A stretch of 64,000 nt of DNA from Gordionus sp. m RMFG-2023. Taxonomy: Eukaryota; Nematomorpha; Gordioida; Chordodea; Parachordodidae. How positions within the stretch are numbered: position 1 is the stretch's first letter; each line of letters opens with the position of its first letter. Made by a program: the position numbers and the translations under genes. The DNA lies in assembly GCF_954871325.1 (NCBI RefSeq), contig NC_088775.1:667473-731472 (forward strand). Reading direction: 5' to 3'. This document shows, piece after piece, positions 22,825-35,619 of the stretch. The notes under the pieces were generated by a model that worked only from the letters and a program-made list of their open reading frames with translations, was not told the DNA's origin and made no database searches.

Positions 22825-25800
22825 TCATGTATTACCAAAATCGTGTGTAAACCAATTTAAAAATGCTATAAAAAAATAGAACAATAAATTATTAAATTTT
22901 AATTAATTTAATAATTTTAATTTTTTTTTTCTCATTTTTTGGAGGAATTCGTTTATGTTACGATGGGTTTTATGTATTAGTGTTTTTGAATATATTATAA
23001 ATCATAGGTTCCATAATTAGTGAAGAAAGCATCTCAGCAACTAATAAGAATGTCAACGCAATTTTCCCACAGTTATAAAGAACATCAAAAAAATTCTTTA
23101 TAAGGTATGATCAATTATTATCAAATGTCTTTAAACAATTTTTATAGTACGCATTTATTTATCTTTTAAAGAAAAAATGTATTATAGAAAAGTAAATTAA
23201 ACAAATATATCATTTATTTTATATTTATATATATACTCCATTTTTATAATAACATTTAGCAATAGTAGACACCTTTTATATGTCCATAATGCAAGAGATG
23301 TCCATGTACTAATAAATTAAATTCAATCACTGGTATTCTTGACTCAACATTGGCAATAAAATGGTTTATTATAAGAACTACTAATTATATAAGAACAATA
23401 TCGCGTTAACTTGTATAATTGTAGAATTTAGTTATTTATTATTTATTGACACAATTAAGCTAACTAACAAATGTTTTTATTATAAAATTGTCAATTTTAT
23501 CTGTATGCAGGTCAAAGGCAATACTATCAAATTCTTATCAACAAATCTGTCTCATATCATATGGCATCTTCTATCTAATTGTAATCGAATATTGATATAT
23601 TCAATGATAAAGAAGGATATTCTAGTCTGAAACTTCTACAATAAAGAAATTATTAGCGCCAATTTAATGTTCCTAATTCATAAATAGCACTAATGTCACA
23701 ATTCCAAAAACAATTTTCAAAGATCTACCTCCTATTTGTCTGATTATTTAATTAACGATAAACTCCAATAATTTAAAAACTTGAAATTTTTTTTTTCATT
23801 CACGAATTATGTTCTCCAAGCTCACTCAAAAAAAACACTAATTTTAAAACATTCTAAAATATTTTACTCCCCGAGTCTCCTAGAACTAAATAGCATCAAA
23901 ATTATTAAATACACCAAGTCTAGAGCAAAGTTGCAGCAGGCAACCTCTGATGATTCTCTCCTATATAATACTACCCATTAAGGATTGTCCTTATCAGATA
24001 TAATAAAAGTTATTCAATATTTAATTTGTTAACGTTTAGTTATCTTGCAATAAAATTACCTGACCAAGTTAATAGAAACGATCTAGCTAAAAAGAAAAAA
24101 AGAATGGCTTAATAACTAGTATACCACAAACAAGCAATATAAGAGAATATGCATTATACCATAAATCAATCTCGAATAAGGAACATAATTCAGTATTTCA
24201 AAATCTTTTAAAATCTATGAAGATTTTTTAATTTTAAATTAATATTTCTACAAATTATTTTAGATGTATTAAGTAATAAACCTTTAAAGTTTCAGAGAAA
24301 AGTAGGAAACTGAACTTTTGAATCAATCTAAATCAATATATATATTCCCAACTTTCTTCTATAAGTGTTGGAATTCATTTACGAGTAAAATCATATTTTT
24401 CAAATAAAAACTCCCTCAGAATTATTTAAAATAAAGATACTTCGAATCAATCACCATGGGAGTATTTCAAATTAGTCCTTATTCCAGATTTCACTATTCA
24501 ATCAGTTATATTCCCTACTCGTAAATATATGAAAATGTATTACTTTTTTTTCCTTGTCTTTCTAAGAGTATGGAAAAAAACATTAGAATATAATGAAACA
24601 AACTTATATGGCAACTGGTGTAGAATTATAGTAAATTAACTTAAGACAAAAGTTTATATTAAATATGATTTAATCAAATATGATTATGATATTATTTTTT
24701 ATCTCAAATTAAAGAAAGGGAAAAACAACTTCTAAAAATTTTTTCTCAAATTCAATCTTAAACTCTTTTCTAAATTAAATGTTGTATATTATTCAACATT
24801 AAAAACTTCTTCAGATATATATTAAAAATAAATTAAACTCGGTATGTTAATAAAAAAAATTTAAATGCTATGTCTATGTATATATATATAATATGTGAAA
24901 AATTTAACTAAAACAAAACCTAAAATATATAATGTGAAACTAGTAAGTGTTCATTTATTATTATGTTAAATAGGTGTGTGAACTTAATTTATTTAATTCC
25001 AGATTGAGATTATGTAGATAATCTATTGAAATCCCTAAATTTGTTTAAAGAATTTGTGAATTTTGTCTCTTCTCTAAAATAGATGCATACTAAATTTGGC
25101 TTAAGTATTTCATAAATCATTTGATCACCTATGATAATGATAACATTGATAAACCCTATTTTGAAAATAATATGCGAAATAATTTAGATCATACATTTCC
25201 AATGACAGATATCTTATAAATATTATAATTTAGATATATTATCTTATACACAATATTATAACTGAACTGTTTATTCTCTAGGCTTCAAATGTTATACATC
25301 ATGAACGTTCAATTTTGGCATTATGCTATAGAAAATAACAAAAATAGTAAAATTTGAAAGAGATATTTATACTTTCATCTAACATTCAGATGAAAAGCGA
25401 TACTCTGAAAATTTTAAATAACAACGATACTTATTAATTTCTCCTTATATTTACAATAGTAATGATTGAGTTTGGTGAAAAGGGTAAATTAAAATTTCCT
25501 AGACTTTCAGTTCTAGCTAGAGTAATATTGTGTGCCCCGTCAACAAGCACTCAATTGGCTCTTGTGTTAAATCAAGATCTGTCATGACAAAAGAAATACT
25601 GGTCCCCTTATTATGGGGCGTCTGCAGGAGGTGCGTCAGAAAAAATCCTTTGTGATTTATTTTTATTTTATAATTTCTCAATAATAAATAATTTGTAAAT
25701 GATGAATGAAATAAAATATATGAATAATCATAGAATTTGCCTAAAAGAAAATCATATAAAGCGATATGTATCAGTCCGTACATATAAAATGTTAGGGTAA

Positions 25801-26390
25801 TTTATTCAATGCATCTTGCATAAGGAAATAGATAAAAAATAGAAAGATTATTGATTTATCCCAAATAAATAATAAACAAATAAAAATTAATTAATATCCC
25901 AAAGGTCAATATCATAATCAAATATATACCTTATTATATATTATGACACATTTAATCATGGTAAATCTACAAAGATAGAGTTAATCATATTTTAATTTGA
26001 TAAAGAATATTTAGTTTCATTCATCGGGAAAAAAAGGTTTATAGCTAATGTGAGATTTTGAATGCCAAACTTTTAGTAATAAATGTATAATATTCTAAGA
26101 ATTTACCTGTCTAGCAATTAAAGGAATTTAAAAAAAAATTGAAATGACTTATTTACGATATTGAAACTTATAAAACCTAGTTATTTGAGAGGCACCTGCC
26201 TTATAATTGCACTAATGGGCCAAAATAGTAAATAAGTTTTGATAATATTTAAATACTGTTTTTATATTTATAATTTGTAACAATTTAAAATCATAAATTA
26301 TGGTTGTAAAAAAATATTTTACTGACCATTGAAATTGCAGAAAAAAATTAAAATCACTAAGAGAAGGAAAGTTAGAACAAACTTATTCAT
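22825..26390 (-). CDS. Micro-exon secreted-peptide gene, copy B (reduced)
   Basis: Recognisable exons: 26327-26390 (signal peptide MNKFVLTFLLLVILIFFC, then NFN), 24544-24561 (ERQGKK), 24060-24086 (ARSFLLTWS) and terminal 22825-22865 (FLNWFTHDFGNT, stop TGA). Micro-exon 2 is present only as a relic at about 26107-26117: its acceptor AG is changed and one base is lost. Micro-exon 3 lies in a deleted segment. Because all internal exons are multiples of three in phase 1, joining exon 1 to exon 4 still leaves an open frame, so a shortened product is possible. It is closest to gene A. It may be a degenerating copy or a shortened working one; the sequence alone cannot tell. Confidence 0.55.
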
Positions 26391-26435
26391 TAAAATTTAT
26401 TTGAAGGTAAATTATGTTATATTATACATATGATA

Positions 26436-26466
26436 TAAATAACGCAATTAACTTTTAAGTTAACTA
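26436..26466 (-). promoter_or_regulatory. Conserved upstream box of gene B
   Basis: Minus-strand TTAACTTAAAAGTTAATTGC followed by GTTATTTAT, about 46-76 bases before the start codon. It is nearly identical to the gene A box. Function inferred from conservation. Confidence 0.4.
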
Positions 26467-27347
26467 AATTTTTTAAAAATTTCAAATTAAAAAAAAAAAA
26501 CTAATGGCCCTGAAATATAAATATAAAGCTACTTAAGATTATAATTAAATTTTTTTAAATTTAATTAATTTAGTATTTCTTCATTTTAACAAAATGACCT
26601 TAATCAAAATATTAAATATTTTAGAAATTAAATTAGAAATTTGTTCTTTACATTATTGTATGTTTGAGAATAGATTATTTAGATTAAATTATTCTTTGAC
26701 CTCAATTAATTTTTTATGAATATCGTATAAACCGAATTAAAACATTATAAAATAAGTTTTGTTCACCTTCCAAAATGCAATATATATATTATCAGGTTTA
26801 TATTATTTTAGATTTTATTAGATTTTTAAATAAGTTGATCTTTCAACTTATTTAAACAAACATTTATTAATTATCGAAAAAACATTTTAGAAATTTAAAT
26901 GTAAATCTTTATCGTTTATATTCTATCTTATATTAAAATTTGGGGATGTTGTATTTACTACCTCAATTAATATAATCTATACAAACGTTTTAATATAGCT
27001 AATATCACTTCTTTTTAGAACAAATATTATTTATCATAAATTTAGATGATTGAAAAAATATGAACATTTTTTACTTATATTTTGTTTTATCCAATACAAT
27101 TTGAGTTATTTATTTCGTTTTATTATTTAAATTTTTACATACATTATTAATTGGATGAAAATAATAACAGTGCGAAATCACATTTATAAACTATGCGTTG
27201 GGACAATTACTTCCATTTATTAATTTATCAAGAAAAAATGCCACTTTTAAGCCTTAAAACAAAGAGGATAAATTAATATTGGAATATTTTATTAAAAATA
27301 ATTTGGAATATTTCATTGTTTTTTTTCTTCTCGGCTATATCAACCGT

Positions 27348-28870
27348 TCTTTCTTTCTTTCTTTCTAAATTTGTAGGCTCCAGGATGTTTGGTATTCGGG
27401 CCCTGGTAAGAAAACGGCTAATAGCTGAATTAATTGCTGCATGCTTGCATGCCTGCTTTGACTATATATAAATTTTAGATCATGTCTCCCTTTGGAGACA
27501 TCTAATATTTTACATTTGATGCATATATGTGGTTGAACAATGTTACATCCAAGTCGATGGCCTATGGCAACTCTTAATTGTTCATCTGATAATAGGTTAC
27601 GACTTGGTAATGCTTCCAACCATTCATAACAACTAGTAAAATCAGTATTCTGTAATAGTTGAGTATACTCCAAAGGGGGGTTTGATGAGATTATTTTAAT
27701 TTAAATTAAAGGTTTGAAAATAGATTGGTGTGTTAAGATTGTGGGTGAAACAGCTTCAGGTAGAGCTAAAGATACCCAAGCTGTAAATGCTGAGTTTAAA
27801 AGGTTGTCTTTAGGAGAGTTAAAAAAGATATCTCATCAAGCACGAAGCCAAAAATGAAAAAAGAGATAAAAAATTTAAAGAATATAAATCGAAACCACCC
27901 ATTTTCGAGGGTAATTGTGAGAAACCCCAATTAAAATCTTCCAATTTAATATTTAAAATATTTTTTAATAAACTTCTAAAAAATTCATGATAATTTTATT
28001 ATTTAAAAAAAGGAAGAAGATCTAAAAATATGTAAAATCTTTGGTAAAAATAAATATTTTTTAAAAGAAAAAACTCTGATGTGAAGGAATTACTTTTAAA
28101 ATAGTTTCAAGTCCTAATAAGCCTTCGAAAAATTTTTTCACGAACACCTCACAGTGGAAAATTGCTTAAAGGTGAACCTAAAAGATTAATTTTACTTTTT
28201 TTAATAATTTTAAACCCTTGGACTTCGAGATAATTTGAATTTAAAAAGCATATTGCTTTATTTAGAGTAAGGCCTACGTTTAGAGAATTCTTCTCAATAT
28301 ATTCTATCGCTGCAAGAATATTTTTAGAAGGTCCGCAAATGGTACCATCATCCTGATACCATATGTTTAAATCTAAATTAAAAAAAGATTTTAGACAATG
28401 AACTAGGTTATGTATACCTCAACTAAAGATCAGAGGGCCCAAAGGGTCTCCTTGTTTAATATCTTCGTCAGATGGAATTGTATATTCCCCGAAATTGAGA
28501 ACAGCCATAAGACTATTCAACTGGGAATTTTTTATAAAAAATGTTCAAAAATGCTTTTCTGGATAAAGAATTAGAAGCATTTTTAAAATCAAGCTTACAG
28601 ACTAAGGCGTCTTAAAGAGAATCTTCGATATATATGCGATGAGAGTGAGCGCTAATTCGTATCACCCTTTAGTACCAAAACCTATTTTTTATGTTTGGAA
28701 CATTTTTGAAGCATCAGGTTTGATGCGCTTAACGATTATCTTAGCTAATAGTCTCCTAAAAAAAGACTCATTGCAATTGGCCGAAATCCACAATCAGGCA
28801 CAATTAATCTTGCGCCAAAAAGAATTTGGTGAAATTGACTAGGTAAATTATTGTTCAATATATTTTCACT
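27348..28870 (-). mobile_element. LINE fragment: reverse transcriptase and Cys/His-rich C-terminus
   Basis: On the minus strand 28870-28130 codes reverse-transcriptase pieces in shifting frames: LAKIIVKRIKPDASK, FGTKG, QGDPLGP, then WYQDDGTICGPSKNI with the catalytic DD, and LNVGLTLNKAICF. Then 27673-27365 codes the post-RT region: CYEWLEALPSR, LRVAIGHRLG and a PHICIKC...GRHDL Cys/His pattern. In related LINEs this part precedes a restriction-like nuclease, which is not seen here. A (TTTC)n tract at 27348-27366 looks like the element's 3' tail. Frames are broken, so it is inactive. It fills most of the head-to-head gap between genes B and C. Confidence 0.75.
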
Positions 28871-29466
28871 AAGTATTACCAATGAATTTACAAATGAATC
28901 TTGACAAGGGTTTTTCAAAGTGATATTTTTACAACTTTTAAATCATTATTTGAAAGCATTTTTGAAAATTTAAAAATCTGATTTTACCGGAAATATATTT
29001 ATCTTGTTTGGAATACTTATCTTATGAATTGTAGACAATTTTACTAATAACCCTTGAGTATTTATATAAAAAATATTTGGAAAATCGAGTATATTAAATT
29101 TAAAAGTTCAGGGAAATATTTTCTGTTCATAGGGTAAGTATTCTATAAAAGATGGCATATATTTCCTGCAAAATTATTTTACTAAATGATTTAAAGTTAA
29201 AAAAACACACATTGACGCTAACATATATAATAATTAAATGTATTAGAAATATATTTGATGCCCTTACCTACGGTGAATAAAATTAAATAAAAACTTTTTT
29301 CAATTCGTCATAATGTTTTTTTATATTACAGATATGAGTGTTGTTTTATAAGTTAAATTTATTTCTTTTATTATATCGGAAATTCATATGATTTTTTTAT
29401 CTTAAAACAGAAAAGTTTAGAAAAGGAGTTTAAGAATTAACTAAAGAATGATTTATGAAATATGAT
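28871..29466. other. AT-rich interval, no gene seen
   Basis: Between the LINE fragment and a decayed coding-like segment. No terminal repeat, RNA gene or ORF stands out. Confidence 0.4.
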
Positions 29467-29830
29467 CTAAGTGTATATTCCGTAAGGAGGCAAGAAATGA
29501 TTGATTATCTATATAATCTAATAAATGTTTCACCTAAAACTGTTAATTTCAAACTAAAAAAAATCAGTTATCTACAGGCGTCCAGAATCCATCTTAGGTA
29601 AAAACAACAAAATTTTAAAAATTCCTTGGTTAAACCGGAGAGTAGCAAATTATTTTCTAAGAATTCCTAAACTGGGCATAATTAATCAAATTTTTACAAA
29701 TCCTACCGACATTGAGGTTTATTAAAATAATAAAGTGAATGTAAAAATAAAATAGACTATAATATTTAACAGAGGAGGATATCTTAGGTTTTAATAGACT
29801 ATATTGTCTAATTATCGATGAATATTTCCG
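29467..29830 (+). pseudogene. Decayed coding-like segment, family not recognised
   Basis: Two consecutive open stretches in different frames read like ordinary protein: SVRRQEMIDYLYNLINVSPK, then FKLKKISYLQASRI, then GKNNKILKIPWLNRRVANYF, then LRIPKLGIINQIFTNPTDI. A third (KVNVKIK, then FNRGGYLRF) follows with interruptions. Composition and frame change suggest a broken former gene or transposon ORF. I cannot name the family. Confidence 0.35.
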
Positions 29831-30222
29831 AACAAGTTATTATCTTATTTAATTTTTTTCATTTAAATCTGATGAACATAATCAAAACAAATACAATAAA
29901 TAAGGTTTGCAACTTTTGATTAATCGTAAATTAAAAATTAAATTTATAATTAATAGCTAAGCAAAATAAATAAGGCGAATTTTTTATTGAATATGTTCAA
30001 TGATTAACCTAATAATCTATTTTAATGCGTAAGAAAATGTAAAGAGCAAATTTATAATTGCTAAAATATATTTTAGGAACAAAATGAAAAAAAAATAAAT
30101 AAATATTATTTAATAATTTAAATAGTATAAATAATAAATAAAGTTTTTTTAAAAATTTGAATGTATTTATAATTAAATATATTGAGTCATTATTTTATTT
30201 TTTAATTTGAATTTTAAAAATT

Positions 30223-30252
30223 TATTTAACTAAAATTTAATTGTATTATTTA
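30223..30252 (+). promoter_or_regulatory. Conserved upstream box of gene C
   Basis: TTTAACTAAAATTTAATTGT followed by ATTATTTAT, about 30-59 bases before the start codon. Same box as upstream of A, B, D and E. Confidence 0.35.
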
Positions 30253-30281
30253 TTTAAAAATTTATCTTAAAATAATTTTTT

Positions 30282-33200
30282 ATGAATAAATTTGTTCCAA
30301 TTTTCATTTTATTATTAATTTTAATTTCTTTCTGTGACTTTAATGGTGAGTAAAAAATTTTTTATATAAATATAAAAACTTTTTTTAAAAATATCAAAAA
30401 TTTGAAAAATGTTTTGATATAATTTCAATTTTTTATTCCTTTAGTTGCTAAGCCAGGTAAATGCTTTAAATATAGTTATTTAAATGTTCTACATTTAATT
30501 TCCTATTTTAGAAAAAAATATTTATTATAAACTTTAATATGATTTAATTTATTTAATGTCGATCTTAGATTAACCATGATTAATTGTGTCATAATATATA
30601 AAGCAGATTTATATTATTGAATTTTTGGGTGTATTAATAATTTTTGATTTGATTATTATTTATTTATGATAAATCAACTCAAAGATGATGAGCTTAAAGG
30701 TAAAAAAATAATAAATAGATATATCATTAAAATCGAAAATGATTATAAGGAATTATTTATAATATTAAGTCAAATTCTTCTGAAGGATCTTAATCACTGT
30801 ATTTTTGGTCGAATCTAAGGCTAAATTTTAAAGTGTTAATTAATTTGGGAATGCCAATGACAACAATGATTTCTACACCTACTTCTATAAGCCAATTAGA
30901 ATATTACACTCAACCCATTTAAATTTTTATTCACTATACTAAATTTAAATTATAATTAACAAATTTTATTTAAAAAAAAATCAAAATTTTGATTTTATTA
31001 AATTTTATATTGATATTACACATTTAGCAAACTAAATTGAGATTATTGTATAAAAAAAATTTGAAGAAATAATTAATAGAACCAACATTTAAAATGAATT
31101 CTTAATCATCATTTTTTAATACTAATAAATGTATGATAAATTGGTAATAGATACACGCAGAATTGACGCTACGCCAAATTTTCTGCACCTAATTGTTGCG
31201 CGTTGAATTTTCAGATTTCGAATTGACGTGATAGTCTAGGAAGTTTTAATTTTCCCTTTTTTGCAAAATTATAGATCATAATCTACTTGTGATAATGAAG
31301 GAGAATTTTTATGTGTATCTATATATACATAGCATTATCACATCCATTAAATTTAAAATGTTTTTTATTTTAACATACGGAATCATTTAGATTTAATATA
31401 TCTAAAGTAGTTTTTAAATGCTTAACTAAATATAATACTATTAGAAAAGCGTGAAAATTTATAATAATTTTTTAGATTAAAATTTTGATTATTTTTATAT
31501 TATTATTTTTTAGTTTTGTTTTTCTTTAATTTGAGAGAAAAAATAAATAAGTGATAGTTTGTCATATATGATGTTTGATTTTATAAAATGATATTTAAAA
31601 TAATTAACTTTAATTTTGAGTTAATTTTTTTTATAATTCTCTGACAGTTGCCATATAAATTTGTTCTTTATATATTCTATTGTTTTTTCTGCCTACTTTA
31701 GAAAGACAAGGAAAAAAGGGTATAATAAATTTATAATAAATCTTGACAACTTAATTTTTAAATGGTATAAGAATTGCTGATTAATAAGGACTAATTCAGA
31801 ATACTTCTATGGTGGATTGATTCGGAGAATTTCCATTTCAAAACAATTAGGTCGTTTTTTTAATTTTGAAAAATATGATTTTACTCGGAAATGAATCACA
31901 GAATCTATCGTGAAAAGTTTCAAATATAAATATTGATTTGTAGTTCAAAAGTTCAGAGTTATATATTTTCCAAAAATTATTAGAAGAAACTTGAAATTAA
32001 CATGTGAAATCAAATATTCCAAAAAAATGGTTTAGAATTGAGCTTTTTCAAATAACCAGATTTCGTTCTTATTTAGAATTAATTGATTACATGCATATAT
32101 TTCCTTTATATTGTTTGATTATCATAGACAAATTACTGGTTATCAAGTCATTCTTTTTTTTTCTTTTTAGCTAGATCATTTCTATTAATTTGGCCAAGTA
32201 ATGTAATTACAAGACGAAACATCTACAATTTATATTAAACTCTACCCAAGACCAATTAATACCATGTTAAAAATTCAAAAAACATGGGTTTGAACTGGTT
32301 ACAATAAAAATAATAATTGTTTTAGATTCAATAAAAATCGAATAAATTAGTATTCCCTTTTTTATGTTCTATTATCAATTTTTGAATACTCTATTTAATT
32401 ATAGGTATATGAATATGCATTGAAAAAAAAATTAAATCCAATTATTATAATAATAATTATTAATATGATTATAATAATACTTTGCAAGATTGCGTATATA
32501 ATTAGTTTATGTAAATTAAACAATTAATTTAAACGTATATTGGACCTATTGACTTATATCTCCTATTAACAATTTTTGAATATATTATTAAATTATATGT
32601 ACATCTATAAGATTTTTGAAACTAATTATAATAATAAATAATATTAACAACTATTGCAAGGTCGCAATATAATTTAATGTAAATTAAACAATTAATTTAA
32701 ACATATATCCAATCTATAATATATTTAAATTTGCATTTCAATTTAATATATATACTTTCATCCCTTTTCTTATCTATCTATATAAAAGAAGATAAATTAA
32801 TTTCTTATCCGTTTTAACTAGAGGCCTTCTCTTGATGGCAAATAGGAGGCTTAAGTTTTCTACTACAGATAGAGAACGATTTCAGTTTATTTTGATCTTT
32901 GATGTGTTTATTACTATCAAACAAGACATGCGTTGGTATAATATCAGTTTTGATTAAATAATATAATTGATATGGGTTGCATTGTTTCTAATGATAATCT
33001 CTCTCTAGGTTAGTCAATCTCTGATTGTCAAATCTAAGTTTCAATGCCTTCTCAATATATATCCACTTTAGTCCGGTTCTGGATATGCATTGATCTACTG
33101 GCCCGAGTAACATATTTTCTACTTTTTTATAAACCAAAGAAACAAAATACTGCAAATCTATATAAAACCACTAGAAATAATTTAATCAAAATGATAATTA

Positions 33201-33571
33201 CTAGTTAAAAATTTTAGAATAATATTTTTTATTCAGTATCGTTATACACCTTTTATAATACATTCAAACCTGCCTAATTTGGGTTCTTAAGAGTTTGCGA
33301 AAATTCCTAAATTGCCTAGATTCTAATTTATGTAAATCTTTCAAATCGAGTTAACCAAAATTTATTCGAGTAATTATTTTTGTCCCATTCTATAATCAGT
33401 TATTCCCATAATCATTCAAAATGTCTTTTTAGTCCATTATTTAGTAAATTTTATCATTTTTCTGCAAATTCTTTATATTTTATATGTTTAATACGTTTGT
33501 TATTTATTTTTTTAGCTATTTCAAATTGGTTATCAAGATGGGCTTATAACAGTAGTAATACTTCTTTATGA
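30282..33571 (+). CDS. Micro-exon secreted-peptide gene, copy C
   Basis: Predicted exons: 30282-30345, 30445-30456, 30685-30699, 31702-31719, 32171-32197 and 33516-33571. Exon 1 codes MNKFVPIFILLLILISFC then DFN, with a perfect donor (G|GTGAGT). Micro-exons code VAKP, DDELK, ERQGKK and ARSFLLIWP. The terminal exon codes TISNWLSRWAYNSSNTSL and stops at 33569-33571. All junctions are open and all internal exons are 3n in phase 1, giving about 63 residues. The terminal exon has the same type of ending as D and F. With A and E this is one of three copies that look intact. Function unknown. Confidence 0.7.
32816..33130 (-). other. Antisense coding-like patch in intron 5, shared by C, D and F
   Basis: The minus strand reads VSLVYKKVENMLLGPVD, then TGLKWIYIEKALKLRF, before a stop. 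Counterparts occur antisense to D (45735-45840: VSLVYEKLEYM, then GLKWSR) and F (62925-63030: LVYEKM, then GLKWSR). The word GGACTAAAATGGTCC is shared by D and F. It is probably an old insertion predating the duplications, but the protein-like reading in all three copies is notable. Confidence 0.35.
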
Positions 33572-33589
33572 TAATATTTTTGCTCTACC

Positions 33590-33720
33590 CTCAATTAGAG
33601 TTCTACAAGGACCGTCTGAACTGTTAAAAACTATTACACAAGTTACCGGGCAAAGTCGTTAATTTTTTTGTCTGGCTCGGTGCTATGAAGCGTTAATTAA
33701 ACAAAATAATATCTTTTCCC
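33590..33720 (+). promoter_or_regulatory. Conserved GC-richer block after the last exon (type C/D/F)
   Basis: Just past the stop, CTCAATTAGAGTT is followed by ACACAAGTTACCGGGC and TTTTTTTGTCTGGCTCGGTG. The same block follows D (about 45340-45430, inverted) and F (about 62370-62485, inverted; TGTCCGGTTCGGTGC). It is better kept than adjacent AT sequence, and GC-rich for this region. It is probably in the 3' UTR. The role is unknown. Confidence 0.4.
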
Positions 33721-34245
33721 AGTGGCAATATTTAGAAGATAATTTTTTTAATAAGATTAATTAGAGTAAAAATGTTCTAAAATATCCTTGGAAAATTAAA
33801 TTAAATATGTTGTTTATTTATTCATAATTTTTTTAATTATTTTATTTCAAAATTTTTGTGCATAATATTCATAATATTTCATATCAGGAGTTAATAATCA
33901 ATCATTTTTATTAGATTTTCTTTTATTTCCATCCTTTAAATTTCTTAATTTTACTACTTGTTAGCTAGATAGTATCGTTTATTATTTTGTGATTACAATA
34001 TTTTTTATTGATAAATGCCCAACATATTTTTTCTAAGAATATGCCTATGTCCTGGTTTGATTTAAATTTGGACTAAATACCTTTTGATTTAGTACACCTT
34101 ATTTTTTTTGGATTTAAATATCTAGCGGTTTTGTTATTTTTCCTTTTTATTTTCTTACTTTTTCTTTTCAGTTTTTTAGGAAGGGGGAGAGGACTTTCAT
34201 TTAGAACTTGTATTTGATAAAAGTCTTGGAATCTATAGTTAATAA

Positions 34246-34402
34246 TAGTGTGTACAAATTGAACGTTTTAAAGCAGCGTTTTAAAACGCATATCAATAAT
34301 TTAAATTACACAACAAACGTACTCAATTTTAAACGAATGCAATTAAAATGCCTTATTTGCGTTTTGAAACACGGCGTTGAAATGTTTAATATGTGCGCAC
34401 TA
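34246..34402. mobile_element. Harbinger-derived MITE, 157 bp
   Basis: Ends TAGTGTGTACAAATTGAACG and ...TTAATATGTGCGCACTA are flanked by TAA at 34243-34245 and 34403-34405. The body matches about 18005-18098, the right end of the full Harbinger element (AAACGAATGCA, TTGCGTTT). It is a deletion derivative moved by that family. The ORF 34208-34405 across it is accidental. Confidence 0.88.
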
Positions 34403-35619
34403 TAACGGTTTTGTGATACAGAATCGAATTTAATAGTATTTTCTTTATAGAAAAAGTTAATTTTATTTTAAGAACATATTATGTCTGTGGGTGTGGACAA
34501 TATCATAATATATATATGAATTTCATCTCTGAATATAACAATTAACTTTAATCTCAAAATATATGGTATGACCTATTAAAAGCGCTTTAAACCATGATTT
34601 ATATATAAAAATTATTACAAAATGAAAATAAAATATCAATTATAATAACTATTCCAAGCACAATATAACATAACGTCTTATAAACGTTAAAATATTAATA
34701 AATCTATTATTTAACAATATTTTTTTACCAGTTTTAATTTTTTTTTTGATAATATTAATAAAAAGATTTAAAAACGTCACTTTCAAATTCATTAAATTAA
34801 TATCAAATAAGCCATTTATAAAAATGCTAAATATGATGGATTTTTCTTAGGATATTTATTAAAAATACATAAGTAAAATTAATGGAATACATGTGGAAAA
34901 CCGATGTCGTCATGATATTATCCTATAAGTCATTTTGTGGCACTTGAATTTGAATATATAAAACAAAATTAAAAAAATCTAAAGATGTGAATAAATATTC
35001 ATTTTAAACATTCTATAATATTATAATTTTTCCTTTAGATAAGCAGAAAAATTTATTATTGAATATTTTATTTAAACTTTTTCAAGGCGGAAATAGTAAT
35101 TTAAATTATATATAGATATCGTAATGTTTGCAATAATATAAACAAACACACGATTGAGGGAAGAAAATATATTTTGAATTAAAACTTGATAATATTAATT
35201 AATTATTTTTTAGTTTTACCTTGTAAAGGCAAAAAAAGAAATTTTATAAAATTTAAAAAAATGCTATACACTCTGTAATTATTTAATTAACTATATTTTG
35301 TTCTTTATTTCATTTTTCATACAATTTTATTGCTAAGATAATTTACTTTAAATTTGAGAAATTAATAAATTTAATATATATTAATTGGTTAACGGTGAAA
35401 AATAGGCACCTAGAGATTTCTATTTAGGATTATTTTTTTTGGCTGATTAAGTATATGTATCTATATAATATTTCAGGTGTATCTGTATCTGTTTATAGAT
35501 ACTTTTTATAGTTAATATAATTTGAAAAAATGCTTTACGATTTATAGGTTAAATTGAACCCATGTAGGGATTGTTTAAAAAATAAATACATTTTAAAATC
35601 TAGAATAGCTATGACTAAT

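Larger units (their letters stand above)
22722..27160. repeat. Right arm of large inverted duplication (contains gene B)
   Basis: Reverse complement of 1-4912, with high similarity through flanks, exons and introns. The inner end lies near 22722, where TGTTGCAATAGTTAAAATCT faces 4880-4900 in mirror. The outer end is at about 27150-27160. It lacks a ~315-bp segment of the left arm that includes micro-exon 3. Confidence 0.9.

Noticed and set aside
23781-23981. 66-codon plus-strand ORF antisense to gene B
   Set aside because: The frame is not kept in the matching antisense sequence of gene A (3640-3830).
25517-25783. 88-codon minus-strand ORF in intron 3 of gene B
   Set aside because: The paralogous sequences in A and D do not keep the frame. 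Reported only as a conserved non-coding patch.
27365-27673. 102-codon ORF as a host gene
   Set aside because: It matches the post-RT region of a LINE and is contiguous with reverse-transcriptase fragments.
30282-33571. Assignment of the micro-exon family to aphid bicycle genes or schistosome MEGs by name
   Set aside because: Architecture is similar, but no Cys-Tyr-Cys motifs or other diagnostic residues are visible, and the organism is unknown.
34208-34405. 65-codon plus-strand ORF
   Set aside because: Covers the Harbinger-derived MITE; its frame is a chance product of the inverted ends.
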